Shown here one piece after another: positions 52,335 through 63,559 of a DNA stretch of 64,000 nt. The DNA lies in assembly GCF_027887165.1 (NCBI RefSeq), contig NC_077227.1:72041271-72105270 (forward strand). Direction: 5' to 3'. The translations under genes and the position numbers were made by a program. This DNA is from Monodelphis domestica. Lineage: Eukaryota > Chordata > Mammalia > Didelphimorphia > Didelphidae. The number at the start of each line of letters is the position of its first letter. Within the stretch, counting starts at the first letter, position 1. Under the pieces are notes generated by a model. The model had not been told where the DNA came from. It did no database searches and worked only from the letters and a program-made list of their open reading frames with translations.

Positions 52335-52975
52335 TAATTTCAATCACTGGGGACATTTCCATCTGTGGTTTAAAAGTGCTAAAGAAAATGCTACTTGGAG
52401 TAGAACCAAACCCAGGGTTTTATGTATAACCATCCTGACCTTGGGCTTTCTTGGGGAAAGTACCCCAGGTTGGTAAGTGAGTTTTTCAGATAGCTGAAGA
52501 GAGCCCCAGCATCCCAAAACTCTTTCATCTCACCAGTTGCTTCTGCTCTCCAGAGCACCTATTAGGAGACTGCTCATTCATTTTCCTGATGAGACTTAGA
52601 ATTCAGAGCAGAGACTAGGAAATAAGAGGGCCTACTGCATAGACAACCTATCCCCAAATCTCAGAGTCTGGCAGCTGCCACCTAAGACTATAACAAGTAC
52701 CACTGGCATGCTCTTTATCCAACAAGGGGCGATGCCTATAGATACCTGCACATAGATTTACCTGTGGACTGCTGGATATCTGGTTTACCCATTTAATCCG
52801 AATTTGATCAAAATTTTGGACAGCGTAGTATTTTGGAGATACTGTGCTGTATGTAGAATCTTATCAGATATAAACTCCTGAACGTTCCAAACAGCTAAGT
52901 CAACAATTACCTATAGTACAATATTTTTGAACTTCCTGTCAAACAAGATACATTTTAAAAAGAGCCCCTCTATAG
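52335..52975. other. No recognisable feature
   Basis: Unique-looking DNA. Confidence 0.4.
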
Positions 52976-52977
52976 GG

Positions 52978-53068
52978 TAGGGGAAGGAAGGTAAAAAGGG
53001 AGAGGGGGAGAGAGAGGGAAGGGAGGAAGGGAAAGAGAGATAGACAGAGAGACAGAGATAAAGACACT
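52978..53068. repeat. Purine-rich low-complexity tract
   Basis: GGAAGG, GAGAG and GACAGA units with few pyrimidines. Confidence 0.8.
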
Positions 53069-53069
53069 G

Positions 53070-53215
53070 AGAGAACACTTGGATGCAAACCCTGCTTCCA
53101 ACACTTTTAGCTGTGAGACCCTAGGCAAGTCATTTAATTTCCCTCAGCTTTAGGCAACTCTCTAAGATTTTAAGTTATACATGGGCTGTAAATAGTGCAA
53201 TAGTTCTGAATCAGT
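53070..53215 (+). mobile_element. tRNA-derived SINE, sense, partial
   Basis: 'cacttggatgcaaaccctgc', 'gctgtgagaccctaggcaag' and 'aggcaactctctaagatttt'. The middle matches the SINE type seen at 59415-59560 and 6985-7200. Confidence 0.6.
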
Positions 53216-53439
53216 GATCTCCAATATTGCTATGACTCTTCTCTAAACAGAAGAATGAGGAGGGGGACATATGTGGGGTGGGTGAAGCTAAAGATGCAAA
53301 GGCGTTAGGATCCAACCAGTGACTATGAAACAGAAATGAAGATGAGGATTTTCTGAAATAATGAAAATCAATTGTAAGCATGATTCCACTTCCATGGTTT
53401 TTTAAAAGAATATGTGGAGTACATTGAACAGCAATTCAT

Positions 53440-54620
53440 TTTCTTCTCAAAAGATTTTTTTAAAGTAATACAAATGTGTTTTCTCTCCCTCTCATACCCC
53501 ACCTCACTGAGGAAAGAAAGCTGTAGTAATGAATATGTTGTTTTGGTGATTGTGCCAATTTCACTGATTTTTTAAAAATTTCATACAAATCCTCAAAATT
53601 ACTCATTTTCATGTTGAAATTATAGTATAAATTATTCTGATTCTGATCACTTTGATCTGTATCAGTTCATTTGTCTTCCTATGAATTTGAAATCATTTCC
53701 CCTATATTTTTATAGGACACTAATATCCCATTACATTTATATTTCACAATTTGTTTAGCCATTTCAGTTGATGATTATCCTACTAGTCCCCAGCGTTTAA
53801 ATATCCCCCCAAAATATTTTATACATAAGACTTTTTCCTCTTCCTTTGAATCTTTAGTAAAATCATAATTGAGTGAAATGTTTTTTTGTATAAAATTTTA
53901 AATCACTTTCCAGAATGGTTGGACTAATTCCAAGTGCCAACAATGAGTCAATCTTCCTATTTTGCTACAGCATCTCCAACATTTGGGGGGGGGGGTGTCA
54001 TTTGTCAACCTATGGATATGAGATGCAGTTTCACCAGTGTTTTGTCTTTCATTTTTCATTTTATGAGGTTTTTTCCCATATGGATATTGGTGGGCTGGAT
54101 TTTATATATTCAGAAATACCTGTTCATAACCTTAGATCATTTTGCAGTTTGGGGGAATGGTTATCATTCATTTCCATTTAAATCTGTTCAAATATATATT
54201 TTATATGTCAAAATATGAGACCTTATTATCAAAGAACCTTGCACTAAATATTTTCCCCACAGCTTACCTTTTCACATTTGATTTATGGTTTGTGCAAAAC
54301 ATTTTTTATTTCATGTAATCAACATCCATTTATGTTTGATACACTTTTTTTGATCATTAACCTTTCCTCTACCAATAGATCTGATAAGTTCTGTGTTTCT
54401 CTAATTTGTTTATAATTTCCTCTTTTAGCTCATTTGGAATTTTTATTGGTATAAGGTATGAAATGCTCATCTAAATTTATTCCATACTACTGTCCAACTT
54501 TCCCAGCAGATTTTGTCAAATAATGAGTCTTGATCCCAGTAGCTAGGATAATGAATACTGGGCTCCTAGGTTCATTTTCTTCTGGATGTTGTGTGCCTAA
54601 TCTGTTCCATGATTTGGCTT
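53440..54620 (-). mobile_element. Old L1-lineage LINE, ORF2 C-terminal half, antisense
   Basis: Landmarks of the reversed L1 ORF2 C-terminus in order: 'cacaatttgtttagccattt', 'ccagaatggttggactaatt', 'catctccaacatttg', then 'ctcatttggaatttttattg' and 'ccaactttcccagcagattt'. The order parallels 39540-40420 of the large L1. An 11-G run lies at 53985-53995. All frames are lost. Confidence 0.75.
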
Positions 54621-54679
54621 TTAAATACAAAAAAATGAGTTTTTCATCCAGGGTGGTATTTCTGTTACACTCCAGAGCA

Positions 54680-54930
54680 ATATAATAATGTTATGTTACA
54701 ATCTGAACTCATTTCAGCCACTCACTTGAGTAATCAAAAATCAAGGGATAGACTTTACTGTAGCAGGAAGTGAAATTTCTGCCACCCACCTTTATGATTC
54801 TGCTTGTTGGTGTATCATCAAGAGACTGTTCTGACCCTATGAATAAATTCCCTTTGTCCCTGTCTGGCACCCCTGAGGTCTTTCTGACTTCGTGGGCACC
54901 CTTTGAGATCTCTGAGCCAACACCCTAATG
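54680..54930 (+). mobile_element. Possible LTR fragment
   Basis: An AATAAA signal near 54843 is followed about 20-80 bases later by TGTCTGGCACCCC and CTGACTTCGTGGGC-type sequence and a terminus-like CCAACA. That arrangement resembles the R-U5 part of a retroviral LTR. No internal region or partner LTR is seen. Family unknown and the call is weak. Confidence 0.25.
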
Positions 54931-54959
54931 AGACTCACAAACAGGAAAACACATTCCTC

Positions 54960-57685
54960 CTAGAAATGAAAAACAATTAAGAAAGAAAGTAAGCTGAGAT
55001 CTCATTACTTGAGGGAGTTTTCAACTTGCTATTACATCACTGATTTCAAGGTGTTTTCCTATGAGGTTTTCCATAAAAATAACTCAGTTAAATGATCCAT
55101 GAAGAGAAAATGTGAACTGAATTAATAACTCCATAATGTCATGAGCAGAATAAAAGAAAAAAGAGAGCTCATAGAAAATCACATATGTAAGAGCTATGTG
55201 GATAAAAAATATGCAGAGGTCACTTTTAAGGAAGGTAATTTTGATCCAGTATATAAATGTTTTGCATAATGTTTACTTAAAAATATTTAATTAAAGTTTA
55301 ACATTAATGTATACACATATTAATGTCTAAAAAAGCACTATATCCAAAGGAACCATGAGATACTCCCATAGGAGTCAATGGGAGTTCCATAGTCTTAACT
55401 CTAGGTTGGAATTTGAGTCACTATTTGTGAGAGTATTTCAATTAGTAAAACTTTTTTTTTTCATTTAGAATTCCATTCATGAGAACAAAACGAAATGAAT
55501 GTAGTTGATATTTCCAAAGTTGCTACTTTAATTTCCCTGGAAAATTGAAAATTTGTCCAGCTGTAAAAATAGGATGCAGAAGCTAAGGAATGAATATGCT
55601 GAAAAGAACACCAAGCATCTATTACAGAAGTTGGCTTCAAAAGAAAAATCCTGGGTCCAACTAAATAAAAGCACTTTTGTACAATATATAGCACATTTCC
55701 ATTTGAACAGTCCTATACAAAATGCATGTCATACAGTACATATAGCACAATTATTTTACAAAAAAAATAGAGAGAGCTATTAAATACATTGAATAAATAT
55801 CTAAAGCTAAAGACTTCTACTGACTACTACTTAACAGAACAAGATAAATGAAATTATCAATTGATTTAACATAAAATTGTAAAGCACACACATACATGGT
55901 ATAATACCTAGCAGGAAAAAATATCTATAAGCCATCCATTTTTATCAGCAAATTCAAGTGTACATTCAGTTAAGGAAAGCAATTAAGCCTCTTAAGAACC
56001 CAGGATCTACAACTGTGACTTCAAGCATTTCCCCAGTGTGTTGCATAAGTCACCCTGATCGCTAATCAATAACGCTTGAATGTACAGAATTTTATCAATT
56101 CCTTTTAATTGATGATAGTATACAGTGTGGAACTGAAAGTCCTTTACATAATATCACTGTTATTCTTTATCAATTCACAAGTTCTTATCTAAGCTGATTA
56201 TAATAGTAGTTACATCCTTCAAAAGCAAGTTCGCAAGTCTTTCTTTTCAGAAATCCAAATTAATCTTTTTCCCTGGAAAAACAGACAACTAATTGAAACT
56301 TCTATGGTTTTCAGAAGAGGGAAAAAAAGAAGGAAAGAAATGAACGATTACAAATCCCAGAGAGAAAAAGAAAATCTATAGCTTAAAAGATCTTGTGGAC
56401 AATTCAGAATTATGGAATGATATTTTTAAATAAAAAATTATTGGTCAGCTAAAGGACAAGGAATAACAAGCCAAAAAATTTCTTTTTGATACTAGCACAA
56501 CAGGCTGAGTAATACTCAAAGTGTTAGGGTAGAACGGGAAAGAACTCAAGTTGGGCAGTAGTTACTTCTTGACTCTAACAGAAAAAATCCATTTCAGTCT
56601 TGGATTGTTCATTTCAGTGTGCTCATGTTGTAGATGGAGAGAACTCTGATCACCCTCTATTATTCCTACATCCTCTTGCTCCTCATGTCTACGTAACTGC
56701 CTCAAAAATGCCATATTCCCCATGAAATCTCAGTAAGCTCTCAGAGGGGTACAAAAGAAAACTAGAAATGGAGCCCACCTTGTGTAGATACAGTAAATCC
56801 ATCCTAATTAGGTCTTTTGTAGACTGGGTTATTCAAAGAACCAGCGGGAAATACCAACTCTTTAGTCAAATAACAGGAGCAAGATTCTCTTTGAAGTCGC
56901 TGCAAGGGATAATTGCTGTTGTCCTGCAGTTTATTGGCCCTAAATTCTCCCCAAAACAAGTATATAATAAAGTTCTGAAAAACTAGTGATCTTTAGCTGC
57001 CCTTCCTGAATAAAATCTTACCAAAAATGTTTGACTCTATTGTTCCCCATCATCCTCTCAGCTGCATAGCTAATACACAGTAACTTTCTGTAATGATTAT
57101 CCCATTGAGATGGGGGTGGCATTGTCCTAATATTAAAAGCAACCACTAACTATGAGGCAATATCCTTCTTTTGAAGCATTATTTCATCCCCAACCTTAAT
57201 TATTCTGCCTTCAGAGACTCTTCAGATACCAAGGTACTTGAGTATACTAACAAAAATATGTTATTATATCTGTAGGCTAGCAAATATCCATTTGGAGGAG
57301 GAGACAGACACCAAACTGCTTGATCACTTTCAGCTGCAATGCAAGAAGAACCATTCTTATTCCAAGGATACACGTGCAGAGGTTTGGATTTTTCGTAGAA
57401 CATGAATCACAGTTTCATAACAAAATTGATACTGCTCCTAAATGTCCATGAAAACAAGAGAGAAATAATCAGTTTTGCACCTTTAATAACTACAAATATC
57501 AACTATTTGGAAGGGCACATTTGAAATTTTTTTGGTTTCATCAATAATACCATAAAGTTGGTAGATAGACCATATTTATTTAAGTTCTTTACAAACTGTA
57601 TGTCTCAGAGTGTGTGTGGGGGGGAACCATTAAAATGATTAATAATAATGATAACTAATTAAAAATAATAATAATGAACAGAAAG
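54960..57685. other. Unique DNA, ~2.7 kb, the longest repeat-poor stretch
   Basis: AT-rich with no recognised transposon. Open frames of 60-77 codons occur on both strands without domain resemblance. A regulatory or intronic role is possible but not shown. Confidence 0.4.
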
Positions 57686-58299
57686 TAAATATACATTAAT
57701 TGAGGTTAATTTGATCCTTATCACAAAAGATTGCCTTTGCAGAAAGAGCTTGATAAATGGTTGTTGATTGGCCTGTTGATTGATTGACTTCAGTATAGAC
57801 TACTAGAGAAAGGCAGACTAGTGATCTGATCTCTCACAGTTCTTCCCAACCCTATAATCCTAAGAATAAATCTCCACTGGGAACCTCAAATGGTGAGCTA
57901 GCATTAAATATGAAAGCAACCCTCTTTCACTTTTCTTAAATTATTTAGTTGTTTCAAATAAAAATGGTTTGGGGAAGAAGGAGTGAAATGGATAATTGCC
58001 TCTCCTTCTTTTATTTATACAGATATTTCTCCACTGAAGTTCCACTCCAATGTCTCCTTGCCTTATGGAAATCTGCAAAGACAATGCTATGAAAGCACAA
58101 AGCAGGAAACACACTGGAAACTGGAGAAACCAGTAATGATCTAAAATCTGAAAACCGATTTAACCTATTTAGCTTCAAGGAGGAGCATTACTGGAAGGCT
58201 GGCTCCTCATAAGAGTATTTTGTCCATAGAGTTTCATTAAATTGTCTTTTCTATGGAGGGGTTAGGATCTGCACAAGATGACATATACATATCACTTTG

Positions 58300-58425
58300 T
58301 ATTTGCCCAGTAGAGATATAAGCTCCTTGAGGGCAGGGACTATTTCATTTTTGTCTTTGTATGCCTAGCATCACAAATAATGTACATAGTGAATGCTTCA
58401 TGAATGTTTATTGATCTGAATTTTG
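58300..58425 (+). mobile_element. L2 3'-end fragment, sense
   Basis: 'ataagctccttgagggcagg', 'gactatttcatttttgtctt' and 'tgaatgcttcatgaatgttt' form a well-kept L2 terminus. Confidence 0.8.
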
Positions 58426-58429
58426 ATAT

Positions 58430-59275
58430 ATTAAAGAAAAATCTGTGGTGACTTGAGGTAACTCCTGAAAAAACAACTAAGTCTGCCCAGGAAATTTTCA
58501 GGGAAATGAGCAAACATAAAAACAATTTTGTTTTCTAATCACCCATACTTTCTGTCTCCAGGTGTCATGAATAAGTACTGCCCTTCTCTGACTAAAGTCA
58601 GACTAACATTCCTTTTGTAATATGGCAGCAGCCCTTATATTTTGATGATACAAAATACTCTATTATCAAACCAAAAGATTCCTTTCCCAACATTCATCAA
58701 AATGACTTCTTCTTAGTTTTGTTTTTCAGACCCCATCTCTGTAGTTAAAGTTTACCTTGGTCTGAATCATACCGCAACGTTGATTTCTCATTTGGGTCAC
58801 AATAGTCTTGATATCGAACTGTGAGAAGATAAAATTGATTAGACATTAACAGCGTTGAAGGGGGAAACTGTAGACCTATCATTCTAATTTGGCAAAGAGA
58901 AAATATCATGCTATAGACACCTCTACTGGATAAAGACTACATAGACTAATAAAATTCTTATTTTCAGGGGTAACAAAATATGCCACACCTAAGACTAACG
59001 AACATTTCCAAAGAAAGAGTGAAGATTTGGGTTATCCAAAATGCAATTCCTCAAGAAAATGAAAATTTTAGCTAAGCAATTTCTATCTATAATCACAAGT
59101 TTTGGAAAGCATGAAACATGTATAATTCTTCAAAAATGTAAAACAAAGCTTTTTAAATAAATATAAGATATTCATCTGAACTCACAACTTAACCTCCAGA
59201 CTTGTAAGCTTGTTAATCATGAAGCATTGTTCAATGAGGCATCAGAAAAATTAAAAAAGCAATGTATGTGTCTGT
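58430..59275. other. No recognisable feature
   Basis: Unique-looking AT-rich DNA. Confidence 0.4.
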
Positions 59276-59276
59276 G

Positions 59277-59303
59277 TGTTTCTGTGTGTGTGTGTGTGTG
59301 TGT
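59277..59303. repeat. (TG)n microsatellite
   Basis: About 12 TG units with one interruption. Confidence 0.85.
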
Positions 59304-59414
59304 AAAACTCTGTATTTTGAAACAGTGCAGATGAATTCATAGAAGTAATCATTTAAATAAGGGTTAAATATGTGATTAACCCATAAAATCTTCTCACTCC
59401 AATAACATTTCTGA

Positions 59415-59562
59415 AAGGCAACATGATGAATAGAGGTCTGTCATTAGAATCCAGAGGACTTGAGTTCAAATCTCAACTTTGACACATAATGGCCATGAAA
59501 GGGTACGTAGGCCACTTAATCTTTCAGTGTTCCCCTGGCAAATCTCTAAAGCTATCACCAAC
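59415..59562 (+). mobile_element. tRNA-derived SINE, 5' part, sense
   Basis: 'gaaaggcaacatgatgaata', 'gacttgagttcaaatctcaa' and 'ccacttaatctttcagtgtt', up to 'ggcaaatctctaaagctatc'. The expected 3' part of this SINE type is at 60213-60290, so the two halves are split. Confidence 0.65.
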
Positions 59563-60208
59563 TATGAATTTTGGATTTTCTCCATTTTGCTTAGTCTTTA
59601 AAAATTCTAGCAACCAGGAATGTCTACACCCCTACTTAAGGATTAAGTGTTGAGGAGGATAGCCTATGACCAACATGTGCTAGCAAGTGACAAATAAGAA
59701 ACAACTGACAGACCCTCTGGGTTGTCCTAAGTCAAGCTTAAGCTACCACTGGTACATGTGAGGCACAGGAAGTGATGTAAAGAAAGGTTGATATATTTCA
59801 CGTCACTTCTGCTCACACACTTTCTCTTGTGGAGATGTTGGGCTTTTTCAGCATTGGGAGCTCGTGGAGGTGTTCTTAGCATTTTTGGAGAGTGGTTTAG
59901 GCTGATTCCTCTTTTCCTTTACCTCCTAAAACACTATCCTCCTAGGAGGCCCCTCATCTCGGAGGAGGCCTTGTGGCTGGAAGCTGAGCTAGATTGGCCT
60001 AGGCCTCTGAACAGGTCTTATCTTGCTTGCCAGAGCAGTTCAAGATCCCTTTCCTCACTCTCTTCTTCTTAATTTCTTCCTTCTATTGTAATTAAAATCA
60101 CCATAAAAATCCAAAACTGACTTGAGTAATTTATTGGGATTGAATTAATCCCTGTGGTGACCACTAGTATAATATATTCAGTCAACAACCCTAATTTTAC
60201 CCTTAACA
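59563..60208 (+). mobile_element. Probable solo LTR of an endogenous retrovirus, inside a SINE
   Basis: A 646-bp block between the two halves of one SINE. It has a TATA-like region near 59790, an ATTAAA-type signal near 60091 and a ..TTAACA terminus near 60208. CAAC lies on both sides (59559-59562 and 60209-60212), which may be a 4-bp target repeat. It resembles marsupial retroviral LTRs as I remember them. No internal genes are present, so it is a solo fossil, younger than the SINE. Confidence 0.5.
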
Positions 60209-60212
60209 CAAC

Positions 60213-60290
60213 AGGTGAAGGATTCTTCTGCCTCTGTAGGTAGTTTCCTCACCTCAGAGTTCCCTATATAAATGAAATCACATATCTGGA
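60213..60290 (+). mobile_element. tRNA-derived SINE, 3' part, sense
   Basis: 'gtaggtagtttcctcacctc' and 'agagttccctatataaatga' then 'aatcacatatctgga', the tail expected to follow 59562. An AAAC-rich end follows at 60293-60317. Confidence 0.65.
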
Positions 60291-60404
60291 CAAAAAACAA
60301 ACAAACAACAAAAACGGTTGCAGTTCCATATCTATTTGAGCCCCAATTCTTATTATGTGGAGCACAAAGAAGCATTCACTTCTAAGAAAAAAGGACATTG
60401 ATCT

Positions 60405-60822
60405 CAAGTGCTGGAAGACCTCAAAGAAAAATTCAAAATCAAATAAGTCAGGGCAAAGAAAAATGGGAAGAAAATGAAGAAAATGAAATTAATACAAAAA
60501 AGAAAAAAAATCTTAAAAAGCAAAATTGGTCAACTGGAAAAAGAGGCATACAAATTTAATGGGAAAAAAAAAAGAATTTCCTAAAAGAAAAGAATTTGCC
60601 CCCTGGTAAAAGAAGCAAAAAAAAAAAGTCCAAAGAAGAAAAGTTCCATGAAATCTAGAATAGCTCAAATGACGAAATTCATTCTTTAAAAATTAGAATT
60701 GGGCAAATAGAAGGTAATGGCTTCAAGAGACATCAAGAAACAATAAAACAAAATTAATAAATTAATAAAATAGAATAAAATTTGAAATATCTCATTAAAA
60801 ATTGAAAGTGACCCAAAGTGGG
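60405..60822 (+). mobile_element. Old L1-lineage ORF1 remnant, sense
   Basis: Lys/Glu-rich sequence with blocks like 'aaaattggtcaactggaaaa' and 'aaaattagaattgggcaaat', then 'gagacatcaagaaacaataa' and 'tttgaaatatctcattaaaa'. The order matches the coiled-coil part of an older marsupial L1 ORF1. Frames are lost and A-runs have grown. A SINE1 follows where the ORF would continue. Confidence 0.6.
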
Positions 60823-60825
60823 AAC

Positions 60826-60990
60826 ATCTAGGTAGCATAATAGTCAGGTCTGGAGTCAAAAAGACCTGCCCCAAAGACTTCTTAACTGGGTGGCCTGGAC
60901 AAATCACTCCACTCCAGTTGCCTAACCATTGCAGCTCTTCTGTCTTAGACTTGATATTAAGACCAAAGGTAAGGATTAAAAAAAAAATAA
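60826..60990 (+). mobile_element. SINE1_MD-type SINE inside L1 remnant, sense
   Basis: Worn head 'ggaacatctaggtagcataa', 'ggtggcctggacaaatcact', 'gcagctcttctgtcttagac', and an A10 tail near 60978-60987. Confidence 0.75.
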
Positions 60991-61214
60991 GGAAGTGATC
61001 CAAGGGCATTGGAAAAGTACATGGCATGTGTGAACTTTCTGCAGTGCATTGCCAACAATTATATGACCAAGAGAAGTTGCATAAAAGAAATGACCTAGAA
61101 AATATAGATACAGAAAAGGAGGTTGATAGGTTGTGTAGCACCAGGGGATCCCAAAAGACATATAACTGGATCATAGATTTGGAACTCACAATAATCTAAG
61201 CACAACGAAATAGA
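60991..61214. other. Unidentified segment after SINE1
   Basis: May continue the L1 remnant, but I cannot align it. The 167-codon minus frame at 60686-61189 crosses L1, SINE and this segment and is therefore spurious. Confidence 0.4.
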
Positions 61215-61365
61215 ACCCTCTCATTTAAAGAATGAGAGAATAGAAGACCAAGAAATTTAAAGGACTTGCTCAAAGTCACACTGTCCTAACAGAACTGCAA
61301 TCCAAACCTGGATCCTTGGGATAGAAACATAAGACTCTTTCCACAAGACTTTACCATCTTCCTAG
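61215..61365 (-). mobile_element. MIR-like SINE, antisense
   Basis: 'gacttgctcaaagtcacact' and 'tgcaatccaaacctggatcc' then 'ccacaagactttaccatctt' show the reversed order. Confidence 0.6.
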
Positions 61366-61574
61366 CAAGATCAAGAGGTTTGGTGAGTGAATTCATTATC
61401 ACACTATTATCTGTGAAATAATAAAAGAACTAGAGGTTTGTGCCTCTAGGACTTTCAATAGTCTATAGAGAATTTGTTGAAGCATATGAACACCAAATAT
61501 ACCACTGGGCAAAAACAAATCAAGAGGTTATGATATATTCCATGGAAGGAGTACCCTCACCTGTTGGCTCATAG

Positions 61575-61785
61575 ATTGATATCAAGGCATTAACAACTAA
61601 TTCAACAAATCTTCATCTGATATCTACTATGGGTGACACAATATGATAGGAATTGGGAAAGATGTGAAAATAATCAAGACCATTTCTCTTCGGGACCTCA
61701 TGTGGCAGTTTCTATATTAGATTGGGAATAGATTGGATGACTAAGCCCCCCTCCAACTCTGGAAGTCTATGATTTTCAGACACAA
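61575..61785. mobile_element. L2 end (antisense) then SINE tail (sense)
   Basis: 61575-61710 shows 'aaatcttcatctgatatcta' and 'gataggaattgggaaagatg' (reversed L2 end). 61725-61785 shows 'ggatgactaagcccccctcc', a SINE tail in sense orientation. Confidence 0.5.
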
Positions 61786-61789
61786 ATAG

Positions 61790-62825
61790 AAAAACTGTGC
61801 ATAGCAACTGAGGCAGCAGGTGATCCATGTGGATAAATGCTTTCTTTCACAGCACATCAAAGTATTCATTTACACATTATATTAGCATAACCAACTTGTT
61901 CTTTCCCACAAAATCAAAAAGGAGTGAAGAACTTCAAAGAAGCAAACAAACATTTCTGCTGAAGCAGTCATTCTATTTCTCACTGCCTCATCAACAGCTC
62001 TATCTTGACTACTTGGGTTTAGACAGTAAGTAAATCTGTAGCTTTTAAATGCATCATGCAGAAACAGGAAAGAAAGGATTCTCTTCCCACTGTCAATCCC
62101 AAGGACATTCTATTCACTCCTACAGAGCTACAGAGATGGAGCAATTGGATGAGTTGTTGATGTCTTTGTTTTGTAAAGTCATCCATAAATGTTAAGTGTA
62201 AAGCCTGAAATACATAAGCCCTACCAGGGTTAGATTACCTCTATCCCCTAGGGAAGGTTAAACCCAATGTACCACTAAGTGAAATTTCTGGGAAGATGTG
62301 CTCAGGCACTTGCTATATTGTAATTTTGGGGTTTTGTTTTGTATTATTTCCACTTAGTCCAGTAGCCATTCCTTGCTGTCTGATTTCTGAGATCCAAAGT
62401 CTTTACATGGGAAGCTATAGCTTTAAAAAACACCCTTGAGTTGCTGATTAGGAGGAGGATAAACTCTTCAAGCTAAATTTGTGGGGTACTATCATTGGTG
62501 TGTTGAAGTCTGCTCACTCTAGCTTTCAAAAGCTGATTGTCTGATTTTCAGCATAAGCATTGATACTTCAAAAATGGAAAAATATTATGAATCAGGGCTT
62601 GAGTTATTTTATTGTCTAGACTTGAAGTGATTGAAGTCTAGACTTGAAGATGAAATGAAAATTAAACTTTAAAATGAATTAGGCATAATCCTGGTTATGA
62701 TTATATCTCCTTCTACCTCTGACTATAGCTTTCCCTTCATACATTCCCTTCTTCTTAACTTTCCTAATCCCATCTAAAACACCATACTAACATTCTAGTC
62801 ACCATGTTTGCCACCTTACCTTCTT
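61790..62825. other. Mostly unique DNA
   Basis: The only local structure is GTCTAGACTTGAAG repeated 22 bases apart (62616 and 62638). No repeat family or gene recognised. Confidence 0.45.
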
Positions 62826-62829
62826 TCTT

Positions 62830-63285
62830 CCTACTCTTCATGTTCAATTGCCAAGTCTTTTCAGTCCTATCTCCATAGTGTACCTCACCATCCATCTATC
62901 CATCCTTTTCTCCACTCATTCACCAGTCTTATCAAATCATCACCTCTTATAAAATAACCTTCAATCTTCTAATCTGCCTAATCTATCTCAGTCCTCCAGT
63001 ATCTCCCCTGTTTGATCCATCCTTCATGTAGTTGTCATAGTGATATTCCTAATGCAAGCATCATCAACATAAACACTTTCCTGCCTTCCTCTTTCCAACT
63101 ACTAGTGCCCTCCTCCTGAAAATTACTTTACATATTTCACATTTAATTTTCAAGTTACATATTTCCTTTTAAAAAATCTACTTTACTTTGAGGTTAGAAA
63201 CTATTTCCTTTTTCCCTTTAAATAATCAGATCTTGACATACAAAGTGCATTTAATAAATACTTGCTAAATGAATTAACTCAAGTA
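62830..63285 (+). mobile_element. L2 LINE, RT C-terminal region to 3' end, sense
   Basis: 'gccaagtcttttcagtccta', 'tcaaatcatcacctcttata', 'catgtagttgtcatagtgat', 'attcctaatgcaagcatcat', then the terminal 'gtgcatttaataaatacttg'. This is the order of the L2 ORF end and 3' UTR, with an internal deletion. Confidence 0.65.
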
Positions 63286-63294
63286 ATAATAAAA

Positions 63295-63555
63295 TATATA
63301 TTATCATTTTAACATTTATATAGCACCTACTGTTTACCAGGCACTATGCTAAGTGCTTTACAAATATTATCTTATTTGATCCTTAAAAGAACCCAGGGGT
63401 GTAGGTGTAATTCTTGTATTCATTGAGGGATCTGAAGCAAACAGGGTTAAGGGATTTGTCTAAGGTCATTCAACTATTAAATATCTATCAAGATATCAAT
63501 AGCAGTCTTCCTGACTCCAAACCCAATACTCTAGTTAATACACTATTCCTTAACT
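63295..63555 (-). mobile_element. CORE-SINE (MIR-like), antisense
   Basis: 'ttatatagcacctactgttt', 'gctaagtgctttacaaatat', 'tatcttatttgatccttaaa', 'tcttcctgactccaaaccca' and 'agttaatacactattcct'. Nearly full length. Confidence 0.8.
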
Positions 63556-63559
63556 GCAA

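Noticed and set aside
60686-61189. 167-codon minus-strand frame
   Set aside because: Crosses an L1 remnant, a SINE1 and unassigned DNA in one frame; no plausible single protein.
62616-62651. GTCTAGACTTGAAG tandem pair
   Set aside because: A single short duplication 22 bases apart; common slippage product.
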